Virus record (IMG/VR): IMGVR_UViG_3300045946_000072
Span: 1 to 35,750 of that record
DNA length: 35,750 nucleotides
From: a virus
Direction: 5' to 3' (one strand)
The translations under genes and the position numbers were made by a program. The notes beneath the pieces were generated by a model that saw only the letters and a program-made list of their open reading frames with translations, was not told where the DNA came from and did not search any database. Below, piece by piece: positions 1 to 6,076 of the stretch (the stretch's first letter is position 1; every line of letters begins with the position of its first letter).

Positions 1-1
1 C

Positions 2-100
2 AACAAGTGGAAGTTCGACCCTGAGGACGTGAAACGGTTCCACGCCGAAGAGAAGGCGCGGACCGCTGCGCGGCGACTCGCCAAACGAGCAGGGCGATGA
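2..100 (+). CDS. C-terminal end of a MerR/excisionase-type HTH protein (partial)
   Basis: An open frame from base 2 encodes 32 residues beginning NKWKFDPEDVKRF and ending at a TGA that overlaps the integrase start (ATGA at 97-100). The W-x-F-x-x-x-D-V-x-x-F pattern is the wing end of the small helix-turn-helix domain of AlpA/Xis-like excisionases, which bind near att sites and steer the integrase toward excision. The N-terminal half is missing at the window edge. A matching N-terminal half sits at the other end (35637-35750), so the two pieces may be one gene cut by linearisation. Coupling to the integrase supports an excisionase role. Confidence 0.6.
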   Translation, partial: NKWKFDPEDVKRFHAEEKARTAARRLAKRAGR

Positions 101-1449
101 AGGCGCGATTTTCGATCCGGAAACGCGGTGAGAACTATTTCGCCAGGTTTCGCGATGCGACCGGGCGGCGCGTGGAAGTTGTTCTCGATACCACGTTGAA
201 GGGCGAAGCCCAGGATCGCGCCTACGAGCTCGCGCACGAGGCGTGGCGAAAGCGCAGGGGCCTCTCCTCGAACGCTTCCGGATTCACGCTCAATCATGGC
301 TGGAAGCTCTTCTCGGAAGCGAAGATGCATCAGCGGTCATTCAAGGACCGGAAGCAAAAGTACGAAGACCACATTAAGAATTTCGTCTCGGCCCCGGGAA
401 CGCTCCCGCTTGGCGAGCAAGCCATGGAGGCCATCGACGCTGGTCTAATCGAGCTGCTCATGTCGCGGAAGGTCCAGGACGGCTACTCGCTTAGGCAGGC
501 GGATCACCTTCGCGCCGTGTTTTCGGCGGTGTACAACTTCTGCCTGAAGAAAAAGCGGATGCGCCTGCCAGCAAACCCGGCCGAAGTGGCGGAGCGCCTG
601 CGGATACCGGATCCGATTCCGAAGGTAGTCGCCAAGAGCCTCATTCCGCGGATGCTGGATGCGGCGCCCTGGTGGTCGAAGGGCAGCCACTGGTCGAACG
701 GGGGTTATCCGGTGCGAGCACTGATCGCGACCTACGTCTACCTGGGGGACCGCAAGGGAGAGTCGCTCGGGCTTCGTCCCGAGGATGTGGACTTGGAGAA
801 TGGCGTCGTCTTCATTCGCCGAAGTTACGACAACGACACCACGAAGGACGGCAACCCTGCGCCGGTCGGGATTCCCGCAGAGCTCGTCCCGTACCTGGAA
901 TGGGCGCTCGAAAATTGTCGCGGGGAGTGGCTCTTCTCGAGGCCCGATGGCTCGATTATGAGCAAGCACACCAAGATCGAAAAATGGATCCGCAAGGCGT
1001 TCAGCGACGCCGGGATTGTTGCCGGCTACTGGCATCGATGCGTGTCTCGCGGGCAGCGCAAAGCGTGCGTCGGCGCTGAGGGCAAGCCCATCAAGGAGCG
1101 TCGGAAGAGCCCCGAGCGCATCCCATGCCCCAAGTGCAAGCGTCCGATGTGGGTGACACCAATCCCTGTCAGCTACTCTACCAAGGATCTACGCTCGACC
1201 CTCGTGACGCACCTCTCGGAGGCCAGCAAGGACATCGACTTGGCCGCGCGCCAGGCTCGGCACGCAGACCGCGAGGTGACCGCCAAGTTCTACAGGCTCG
1301 CCAACGTGAAGCACCTGGTCGATGGCGTTCAGGTGCTCCGCTTTAGGGACGGAGATTCTGCCCACAGGTTGCCCCACAATTCACAGGAAAATACCCAAAA
1401 GGAAGCGAAGGAACACAAGCCGCGAATGAGCGGAGGCAAAATAACATGA
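97..1449 (+). CDS. int: Tyrosine-type site-specific integrase with an internal zinc-ribbon-like insertion
   Basis: This 450-residue tyrosine recombinase should integrate and excise the phage chromosome at attP/attB. Residues 1-60 look like an arm-binding domain, about 65-165 a core-binding SAM-like domain, and 205-410 the catalytic domain. Visible catalytic positions are R219 (box I, in DRKGE), K250 (beta-hairpin lysine), R366 in KDLRST (box II), H389 in RHADRE and Y399 in KFYRLAN. The usual His of box II (HxLR) is Lys363 here. Between boxes I and II lies an unusual basic insertion (about 312-350) with C315, C324, C344 and C347, ending CPKC, like a zinc ribbon. The start overlaps the stop of the xis-like gene, and an attP-like site follows at once. 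The family call is firm; the role of the insertion is inferred. Confidence 0.95.
   Translation: MKARFSIRKRGENYFARFRDATGRRVEVVLDTTLKGEAQDRAYELAHEAWRKRRGLSSNASGFTLNHGWKLFSEAKMHQRSFKDRKQKYEDHIKNFVSAPGTLPLGEQAMEAIDAGLIELLMSRKVQDGYSLRQADHLRAVFSAVYNFCLKKKRMRLPANPAEVAERLRIPDPIPKVVAKSLIPRMLDAAPWWSKGSHWSNGGYPVRALIATYVYLGDRKGESLGLRPEDVDLENGVVFIRRSYDNDTTKDGNPAPVGIPAELVPYLEWALENCRGEWLFSRPDGSIMSKHTKIEKWIRKAFSDAGIVAGYWHRCVSRGQRKACVGAEGKPIKERRKSPERIPCPKCKRPMWVTPIPVSYSTKDLRSTLVTHLSEASKDIDLAARQARHADREVTAKFYRLANVKHLVDGVQVLRFRDGDSAHRLPHNSQENTQKEAKEHKPRMSGGKIT
1359..1375 (+). repeat. Left copy of the 17-bp attP arm-type repeat
   Basis: TGCCCACAGGTTGCCCC lies inside the 3' end of the integrase gene and recurs exactly at 1607-1623. 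The two copies flank the tRNA-like core, the arrangement expected of arm-type binding sites for the integrase N-terminal domain. The inner octamer CACAGGTT also occurs in the core at 1531-1538. Confidence 0.6.
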
Positions 1450-1514
1450 AAGAACACGCGCCTTTGCAAATTACCACAAGACCATCAGGCCCGTTCGGAT
1501 GCGAGGCCCGGGAC

Positions 1515-1556
1515 TTCCTAAACCGCAGGTCACAGGTTCGATTCCTGTCGGGGTCA
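1515..1556 (+). other. attP: Putative attP core: 3' half of a tRNA-Arg(CCT) gene
   Basis: This stretch reads as the 3' part of a tRNA. It has an anticodon loop TTCCTAA (1515-1521, anticodon CCT), a 3' anticodon stem strand ACCGC, a variable loop AGGTC, a T-stem ACAGG/CCTGT around loop TTCGATT (1537-1543), an acceptor strand CGGGGTC (1549-1555) and discriminator A1556. The upstream bases cannot form the matching 5' half, so it is not a tRNA gene. Phages that integrate into tRNA genes carry such a 3' half in attP to restore the host gene after insertion. It begins 66 bases after the integrase stop and has 17-bp repeats on both sides. The core is inferred, not mapped. Confidence 0.75.
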
Positions 1557-1606
1557 CTGGAAAACACTAGGGAATTTCAGATTGGAGCAGAAGGGCTAGG
1601 CCGGTT

Positions 1607-1623
1607 TGCCCACAGGTTGCCCC
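1607..1623 (+). repeat. Right copy of the 17-bp attP arm-type repeat
   Basis: This is an exact second copy of the repeat at 1359-1375, in the same orientation, 248 bp downstream and 51 bp beyond the tRNA-like core. Arms on both sides of the core indicate an unintegrated attP instead of attL or attR. Apart from the attP elements, bases 1450-1642 show no convincing gene. Confidence 0.6.
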
Positions 1624-1642
1624 CGTTTTTCGGATGGCCACC

Positions 1643-1753
1643 ATGAGGCTCCTCCTCTGGCTCCTCTACGGCTTCGTCCTCCTCCTCATCTCGGCGCCCG
1701 GCCTTCTCGCCGCCCTGCTCGCCATCGCACTGCGTAGGGCGGTGCGGCGATGA
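1643..1753 (+). CDS. Small single-span membrane protein (36 aa)
   Basis: The frame begins MRLLLWLLYGFVLLLISAPG and ends in a basic tail LRRAVRR. Almost the whole protein is one hydrophobic helix, so it should sit in the inner membrane. Its stop overlaps the next start in an ATGA at 1750-1753, and the next gene also encodes a membrane protein. It opens the early operon. An in-frame ATG does not occur upstream; the ATG at 1634 is also in frame (three codons earlier, MATMR...), so the exact start is uncertain. A holin or holin-like role is possible given the size, but nothing shows it directly. Confidence 0.6.
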   Translation: MRLLLWLLYGFVLLLISAPGLLAALLAIALRRAVRR

Positions 1754-2106
1754 GCGCGCTCGTGTTCAAGCTCCTCTGCGGCCACGCGCTGGCGGACTTC
1801 GCACTCCAGTCCGAGTGGATGGCGAAGGCGAAGAATCGGCACGCCGTATCGCCCGGCTATGACGAGAAACTCCATGGTCCCAAGCAAGCTGTCTGGCCCT
1901 ACGTCCTATCCGCCCATGCGCTGCTCCACGGGCTAGCCGTTTTCTGGGCGACCGGGTCTGTCGTCCTCGGCATTGCAGAGACGGCGGCTCACTGGCTCAT
2001 CGACTTCGGCAAGTGCGAACGCTGGTACGGCATCCACGCCGATCAAGCCGCGCACCTGGCCTGCAAGGGGTTGTGGGCGCTTCTGTTGATTGGCGGTGTG
2101 CCGTGA
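1750..2106 (+). CDS. DUF3307-family membrane protein
   Basis: This 118-residue protein begins with the H-A-L-A-D-F-x-L-Q-S-E-W-M pattern (about residues 12-24) typical of DUF3307. It continues with a conserved H-A-L-L-H (about 55-60), H-W-L-I-D-F-G-K (about 81-88) and D-Q-x-x-H (about 97-101). The hydrophobic segments between these His/Asp-rich motifs predict three or four membrane helices. DUF3307 proteins occur in bacteria and phages, and their biochemical role is not established; conserved His and Asp at membrane faces suggest metal or active-site residues. It is coupled by ATGA to the small membrane protein before it and by GTGA to the HTH gene after it. Confidence 0.75.
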   Translation: MSALVFKLLCGHALADFALQSEWMAKAKNRHAVSPGYDEKLHGPKQAVWPYVLSAHALLHGLAVFWATGSVVLGIAETAAHWLIDFGKCERWYGIHADQAAHLACKGLWALLLIGGVP

Positions 2107-2276
2107 GCACCCCATCCCGTCCCCGCCCCCTCTCCCCTGCCAAGCGCAAGGCGGCGGTGCGGCACTTCTTGGCCGGGGCCAGCCGCGCACAGGTGGCGCG
2201 TGCGCTGGGCGTGTCCCGTTCGGACGTCGAGAAGGCGCTACGCGAAACCGGGAAACGAAAGCGGGTGCGAAAGTGA
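2103..2276 (+). CDS. Small helix-turn-helix protein (57 aa)
   Basis: A GTG start overlaps the previous stop (GTGA at 2103-2106). After a proline-rich, basic N-terminus, residues about 16-48 form a compact helix-turn-helix: A-A-V-R-H-F-L-A-G-A-S-R-A-Q-V-A-R-A-L-G followed by V-S-R-S-D-V-E-K-A-L, like the resolvase/homeodomain-type HTH. The protein is too short for any second domain, so it could be a small DNA-binding regulator. No partner or target is visible. Confidence 0.7.
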   Translation: MSTPSRPRPLSPAKRKAAVRHFLAGASRAQVARALGVSRSDVEKALRETGKRKRVRK

Positions 2277-2482
2277 ACGCCTTCCCTAAGAGCTACCTCG
2301 GAGACGGCGTGTACGTCGCGCTCGATGTGTACGGGGACGTCCTGCTCACAACCGAGAACGGCCTAACCGCAACGAACACCATCGTCCTTGAGCCGGAGGT
2401 GCTGGCGAAGCTTGAGTGCTGGCTCAGTGATGCCCGCGAACAAGTCCAGCGAGCACGTTCGGTCCGCGAGGGAAGCCGATGA
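2273..2482 (+). CDS. Conserved small phage protein of unknown function (69 aa)
   Basis: The GTG at 2273 overlaps the previous stop (GTGA). The protein contains Y-L-G-D-G-V-Y-V-A-L-D-V-Y-G-D-V-L-L-T-T-E-N-G, then I-V-L-E-P-E-V-L-A-K-L. Small proteins with this GDGVYV...TTENG...IVLEPEVL signature are common in phage early regions, with no assigned function. The predicted fold is a short beta sheet followed by a helix. Its stop overlaps the next start in ATGA at 2479. Confidence 0.7.
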   Translation: MNAFPKSYLGDGVYVALDVYGDVLLTTENGLTATNTIVLEPEVLAKLECWLSDAREQVQRARSVREGSR

Positions 2483-2730
2483 GCGCCCTCCCTCCCGGCC
2501 CCTGGCATGCGGAACCGCACGGGCAACACGCAGAAATGTGGGGCGTCTACGCGCCGGACCGCGACCCGAATTCCGAGAACGACGGTGTCGTGTGCATCGC
2601 GGACTACCTTTCCGAGGACGTGGCCCGGCTTGTTGCGGCGGCGCCCGACTTGCTCGCGGCCTTAAAGGAGCTCGTCGGCCAGCTGGAGCGCATGCGCGCT
2701 GCGATTGCCCTGGCCGAGGGGAAGCCATGA
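2479..2730 (+). CDS. Small phage protein of the PGPW...AAPxLLxAL type (83 aa)
   Basis: It has the two marks of a widespread phage accessory family: an N-terminal P-P-G-P-W (residues 5-9) and a C-terminal helix D-V-A-R-L-V-A-A-A-P-D-L-L-A-A-L-K, ending A-I-A-L-A-E-G. The function is unknown. A relative is encoded in the leftward operon at 31349-31615, so this phage keeps two diverged copies in opposite operons. Both ends overlap neighbours by four bases. Confidence 0.75.
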   Translation: MSALPPGPWHAEPHGQHAEMWGVYAPDRDPNSENDGVVCIADYLSEDVARLVAAAPDLLAALKELVGQLERMRAAIALAEGKP

Positions 2731-3041
2731 GCGGGCCCTGTCTTTGGGAGTGCTGCCATTGCGGCAAGACGGACATCATCTTCACCCGGCCATCGGGCGA
2801 AGCGGTCGGATACTTCCTGGCGCCAGAATCGAACGAACTAACCGAGAGGCCCCAGCAGCGGTCTTGGCTGGAATGCACGAGGGGCATACGTGCTGCCCGT
2901 GGACCCGCATATGGAAACGGTAGGTGGTGGGGGGTTGAGCGCGACGCGAGCGCCGCGTACTACTGCTCGCCCGAGTGCCTTGAGGCTTCGCTCAAAGAGT
3001 TCCTAGATGAGTGGATTCGCCCGAAGGGCGGGCGGCCATGA
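2727..3041 (+). CDS. Cysteine-rich hypothetical protein (104 aa)
   Basis: The start ATG overlaps the preceding stop. The N-terminus has C-x-x-C-x-x-C spacing (LWECCHCGK, residues 7-15) and the C-terminal part has Y-Y-C-S-P-E-C-L-E (about 83-91), together enough ligands for a zinc-ribbon or treble-clef finger split by a central loop. The family was not recognised. Its place in a chain of overlapping early genes supports expression. Confidence 0.65.
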   Translation: MSGPCLWECCHCGKTDIIFTRPSGEAVGYFLAPESNELTERPQQRSWLECTRGIRAARGPAYGNGRWWGVERDASAAYYCSPECLEASLKEFLDEWIRPKGGRP

Positions 3042-3376
3042 CGGCGCCGGCGGAGGAGATGGGCCGCAAGGACGACGCGGGCAAGCCGCGGCTGGACTTG
3101 CTGCCGTTCGCTGAACTTGAAGAGGTCGCCCGCGTCCTCGACTTCGGCGCCAAGAAGTATTCGCCCGGAAACTGGCGCTTCGTCCAGGACGGCGCGCAGC
3201 GCTACCTCCGCGCCGCGCTTTCGCACCTCGGCAAGCACGCGGACGGGCATCTCGTCGACGAAGAGTCTGGGCTTCTTCACGTCGCCCACGCGGCGTGCTC
3301 TGCGCTGTTTCTGATTCGGTTTGTGCCAAAGGCCAAGCCCCCGGTCGCCCGGCAGGCCCAGCTGGTGGACCCATGA
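3038..3376 (+). CDS. dATP/dGTP diphosphohydrolase-like protein (DUF5664 type)
   Basis: The 112-residue protein contains K-D-D-A-G-K-P-R-L-D-L-L-P, then V-L-D-F-G-A-K-K-Y-S-P-G-N-W, A-L-S-H-L-G-K-H and D-E-E-S-G-L-L-H-V-A-H-A. These are hallmarks of the all-alpha, MazG-like phage dATP/dGTP diphosphohydrolase domain. The paired His, Glu and Asp residues would hold metal ions for removing pyrophosphate from purine deoxynucleotides. The family occurs in many phages and is thought to shape the nucleotide pool. No PurZ-like gene accompanies it, so there is no sign of a base-substituted (Z) genome. The ATG at 3038 is preferred to an upstream in-frame ATG at 3011 because it overlaps the previous stop in ATGA. 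Confidence 0.8.
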   Translation: MTAPAEEMGRKDDAGKPRLDLLPFAELEEVARVLDFGAKKYSPGNWRFVQDGAQRYLRAALSHLGKHADGHLVDEESGLLHVAHAACSALFLIRFVPKAKPPVARQAQLVDP

Positions 3377-3549
3377 AGCCCACCACCATCGAGCAGTCCG
3401 CGCACCGCACGGCCGTCCGACATCTCGTCTACGAGCTCGAAGTGAGAGAGCGGCGCATCCGGATGCTGGAGGCGGACGTCAAGCAGCTTAGGAAGAGCCT
3501 CGACGAAGCCTATGGCGAACTCGCGCTCATGGCGAAGGAGAGCCGATGA
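3373..3549 (+). CDS. Short coiled-coil protein (58 aa)
   Basis: Starting at an ATGA overlap, the protein is almost entirely one charged amphipathic helix (residues about 15-55, E-L-E-V-R-E-R-R-I-R-M-L-E-A-D-V-K-Q-L), a likely coiled coil. The family is unknown. It ends in another ATGA overlap at 3546. Confidence 0.6.
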   Translation: MKPTTIEQSAHRTAVRHLVYELEVRERRIRMLEADVKQLRKSLDEAYGELALMAKESR

Positions 3550-3896
3550 GCGCATCCCGGATGGACGAAGTCCTCGAGGAGTTCGCCGAGGCGTGCATGT
3601 TTCGGCGCCGTCGCGAGCGCTTCGATGCCAGCGCGTTTTTGGTGTGGAGCCCAGCCGATGAGGCGGCAAGGCAACGCGAGCTGCATCGGCACCTCCTCGC
3701 CACGCAGCCAGAACTCGTTAAGAAGCTGCGGAAACGAACGTACGAGCGTGTAAAGGCCGACCCCGCGCGTTTAGATGCGCTCAGAGAATACAACCGCGAG
3801 GCATACCGGAAGCGCGCACTAAACCCTGCTTGGCGCGAGGCCCATAACCGAAGGCGCCAAGAGCTCCGCCGGCGGAAACGTGAGGCGGCGCCATGA
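3546..3896 (+). CDS. Arg-rich hypothetical protein (116 aa)
   Basis: This strongly basic protein has a helical C-terminal half containing repeated R-x-Y-x-R-x-K-A and Y-N-R-E-A-Y-R-K-R blocks (about residues 72-115). Similar basic repeats occur ahead of HNH domains in phage nucleases, but no H-N-H motif follows here. Nucleic-acid binding is plausible from charge alone. It lies directly before the methyltransferase gene and overlaps it by four bases, so it may be co-expressed or act with it. Confidence 0.6.
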   Translation: MSASRMDEVLEEFAEACMFRRRRERFDASAFLVWSPADEAARQRELHRHLLATQPELVKKLRKRTYERVKADPARLDALREYNREAYRKRALNPAWREAHNRRRQELRRRKREAAP

Positions 3897-4735
3897 GCGC
3901 GCCCGACTCCATGGAGGCGGTGGAGGAGGTCCTCGCGGGTCGACGCCGGTGGGCGCTGCTCTGCGCGGACAACCGCGACGCGCTCCCCGTGCTCCCGGAC
4001 GGTTCGGTCGACCACGTGATCACCGATCCGCCGTACGAGGCCGAGGCGCACACGGCGCATCGACGCGTGCTTAAGGGGACTCGCCCTGGACGCGCGCGGA
4101 GGTGGCAGCCAGGAGATGCGCGCGAACTCAACCCAATCACATTTGAGCCGATTGATCCGGATGGCCGTGATGCGGCAGGCGCAGAGATCGGGCGCATCGC
4201 CGGCCGATGGGCGCTCATTTTTTGCCAGGTGGAGGCGGCGCAGAGCTGGGCGCGCGCCGTCAGGATCGCTGGCATGCGCTACCGGCGCACGTGCGTGTGG
4301 GTAAAGCCGGACGCGCAGCCGCAGATCTCCGGAGATCGGCCGGGCCAGGGCTACGAGGCGATCATGGTCGCGCACGCTCCAGGACGGATGCGCTGGAACG
4401 GCGGCGGCCGATGCGGCGTTTTTGAGCACGTCAAGAACGTAAGCGGCTCACAGGAGGCCAACCCGCACCCCACGACAAAGCCCCTCCCACTCATGATCGA
4501 GCTGGCCGAGCTGTTCACGGACCCCGGCGAGATCATCCTCGACCCCTTCGCCGGTAGCGCGACAACCGGCGTCGCGTGTCTCCGCCTCGGGCGCCGTTTC
4601 ATCGGCATTGAGAAGGACCCGGTGTTTCACGCCACCGGAACCGAACGCCTCGAGGCCGAAAGCGTCGGCCTTTCACTCAGCGCCGCGCGCGCCGGACAGA
4701 TGCCTCTCTTTCGCTGGGCGGAGGGCGCACCATGA
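3893..4735 (+). CDS. Beta-class DNA methyltransferase (N6-adenine or N4-cytosine), orphan
   Basis: The 280-residue protein has catalytic motif IV D-P-P-Y at 45-48, the H-P-T-T-K-P motif at 192-197, the SAM-binding motif I L-D-P-F-A-G-S-A-T-T-G at 216-226 and F-I-G-I-E-K-D at 236-242. Motif IV before motif I marks the beta class. DPPY fits adenine-N6 methylation but does not exclude cytosine-N4. The stretch between DPPY and HPTTKP carries the target-recognition region. There is no restriction enzyme nearby, so it is probably an orphan that protects phage DNA from host restriction or marks it for regulation. Both ends are coupled by ATGA overlaps. Confidence 0.92.
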   Translation: MSAPDSMEAVEEVLAGRRRWALLCADNRDALPVLPDGSVDHVITDPPYEAEAHTAHRRVLKGTRPGRARRWQPGDARELNPITFEPIDPDGRDAAGAEIGRIAGRWALIFCQVEAAQSWARAVRIAGMRYRRTCVWVKPDAQPQISGDRPGQGYEAIMVAHAPGRMRWNGGGRCGVFEHVKNVSGSQEANPHPTTKPLPLMIELAELFTDPGEIILDPFAGSATTGVACLRLGRRFIGIEKDPVFHATGTERLEAESVGLSLSAARAGQMPLFRWAEGAP

Positions 4736-4935
4736 ATGCGACCGAACGCCTTCACCACATCGCATTTCGGCTCGCATCCGCCGCCGTAGCCAACACAGGC
4801 CTTCCCAACGACGAAGCCAACGCGAGGGCGCTTGCAGGCCAGTCCTATTTGGCCGCGCGGATGCTTCTCGACATTGGCGCGCATGTCGAAGCCTCGATGT
4901 TCGGCGCCAAGAAAGGGGGCGACAAGAATGAGTGA
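4732..4935 (+). CDS. Small hypothetical protein (67 aa)
   Basis: A mostly helical, alanine-rich protein (F-R-L-A-S-A-A-V-A-N-T and A-R-A-L-A-G-Q-S-Y-L-A-A-R-M-L-L-D). It resembles many unnamed phage proteins and no domain was recognised. It begins at an ATGA overlap and its last codons overlap the next gene by eight bases. Confidence 0.6.
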   Translation: MNATERLHHIAFRLASAAVANTGLPNDEANARALAGQSYLAARMLLDIGAHVEASMFGAKKGGDKNE

Positions 4936-5158
4936 CTTTTCTGAGAAATTGGCACCGCCTGCTCCGCCCACTGTGCACACCCGCGCGAGGCAGACGTTGG
5001 CGCAGTTGGAACGAAGCCTCGGCCGGCTGGAAATTCTCGAAGGCAGCGAGTTTTCGCCGACGGTGCTCATGCGGACGTCGATGTCGCGGGTGTCCATTTG
5101 GAGACGGGTGTCCGGGAAGGGGTCGGCGGCGGTGTTCGAGCAGGAGCGGGAGGAATAG
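4928..5158 (+). CDS. Small hypothetical protein (76 aa)
   Basis: It begins MSDFSEKLAPPAPPTVHTRA and continues with a helix rich in L, E and R (A-Q-L-E-R-S-L-G-R-L-E-I-L-E-G). The chosen ATG lies within the end of the previous gene (eight-base overlap), consistent with translational coupling. It ends three bases before the replication gene. The function is unknown. Confidence 0.6.
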   Translation: MSDFSEKLAPPAPPTVHTRARQTLAQLERSLGRLEILEGSEFSPTVLMRTSMSRVSIWRRVSGKGSAAVFEQEREE

Positions 5159-5161
5159 CCC

Positions 5162-6076
5162 ATGAGCTACATCGGAATGGAACTGGATGCGCTGAATATG
5201 TGCCCCAGCATCGGCTTCGCCTGCGGCTTGGATGCCGCGAGGGTGTGCCATGGCCTCATGGAGATGTGGGCCTACGTCTTTCGCACCGAGGAAGAGGTCC
5301 TCGATGGGACGCGCATCCGGGGCTTCATGTACGGCAGCGAAGGCGCAGCCGCGGCGCTTGTGTCCTTCGGGATGCTGGAGCCGAGGGACGGTAATAAATA
5401 CCGAGTCAAGGGCACCGACCGACTCCTGGGTGTCCGAAAAGCGCGCCGTGCCGGCGGCCTGGCGGCCGTGGCGAATGGGAACCTTCGTCGAGGGAAAGAG
5501 TCGGCCAAACGTGAAAACAGCCCTGGAGAGCTAGCTGGAGGCCTAGCTGGAGGCCTAGCTGGAGGCCAGCTGGAGACCAGTTCCCAGCTGCGCTCCAGCT
5601 GCGCTCCAGCTCTTACACCGACTACCGACTACCGACTACCGACTACCGAGGTGAAAAACCTAGCGAGCGTCGCGCAAAGCGCGCCGCCGCCGCCCAAGCG
5701 CCGCGGGCGAACAGTAGGCGAAAGGCCTACGGCGCCAAACCCTCGCCATCATCCGCTGCAGCTCGCCATGGAACGCGCGCACCTTGACGCAACAGGCCAG
5801 ACGTACGCGATGACGGCCAGAGACCCGACCGGTCTTGCTCGACTCGCGTCAAGCCCACTCACGGACGATGAGATTTTGCGGCGCTGGGAGATTGCTCTGG
5901 GAAGCAGTGGCTTCGACAAGCCCACGGATATCTTCGATTTCGCGAGCAAGGTGAATCGCTACGCGCGCAACGTCGTGGTGGCCACGAAGCTGACGGGCAC
6001 TACGGATTCAGCCAGCTACGACTGGAGCGACGGCGGGGGCTTCAATGAGCTGAATCGAACCGGCGGTGCGGCATGA
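5162..6076 (+). CDS. O-like replication initiator (replisome organiser) with internal origin repeats
   Basis: Residues about 25-90 look like the winged-helix N-terminal domain of phage replisome organisers: M-E-M-W-A-Y-V-F, D-G-T-R-I-R-G-F, A-A-L-V-S-F-G-M-L-E-P and D-G-N-K-Y-R-V-K-G. A low-complexity linker (about 118-165) follows, then a helical C-terminal part (about 195-285, D-D-E-I-L-R-R-W-E-I-A-L-G-S). The linker is encoded by repeated DNA with inverted copies (5531-5650), as in lambda O where the origin lies within the gene. The next gene encodes a DnaC-like loader, which fits initiator-plus-loader organisation. GGGAGGAA just upstream is a good ribosome-binding site. The role is inferred from layout and weak motifs. 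Confidence 0.65.
   Translation: MSYIGMELDALNMCPSIGFACGLDAARVCHGLMEMWAYVFRTEEEVLDGTRIRGFMYGSEGAAAALVSFGMLEPRDGNKYRVKGTDRLLGVRKARRAGGLAAVANGNLRRGKESAKRENSPGELAGGLAGGLAGGQLETSSQLRSSCAPALTPTTDYRLPTTEVKNLASVAQSAPPPPKRRGRTVGERPTAPNPRHHPLQLAMERAHLDATGQTYAMTARDPTGLARLASSPLTDDEILRRWEIALGSSGFDKPTDIFDFASKVNRYARNVVVATKLTGTTDSASYDWSDGGGFNELNRTGGAA
5531..5650 (+). repeat. Iteron-like repeat cluster, candidate replication origin
   Basis: Three exact tandem copies of CTAGCTGGAGGC (5531-5566) are followed by a fourth, diverged copy. The octamer AGCTGGAG occurs at 5533, 5545, 5557 and 5568, and its reverse complement CTCCAGCT at 5593 and 5604. Four exact 7-bp tandem repeats ACCGACT (5617-5644) come next. The 7- and 11-bp periods are not codon multiples, so selection acts on DNA and not only on protein. 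Its position inside an O-like gene ahead of a helicase-loader gene suggests an origin. Binding and origin activity are inferred. Confidence 0.6.

Noticed and set aside
1515-1556. Functional tRNA gene in the attP region
   Set aside because: Only the 3' half is present; the upstream bases cannot pair to complete acceptor, D-arm and anticodon stem.
1446-1646. A 66-codon frame overlapping the int stop
   Set aside because: It runs through the attP core and repeats and would be broken by integration; composition shows no protein signal.
3038-3376. Possible 2-aminoadenine (Z) genome because of the dATP/dGTP diphosphohydrolase
   Set aside because: No PurZ-like synthetase or dedicated DNA polymerase occurs; the hydrolase family is common in ordinary phages.
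5531-5650. CRISPR-like array
   Set aside because: Repeats are 7-12 bp, contiguous and without spacers; they fit iterons, not CRISPR.
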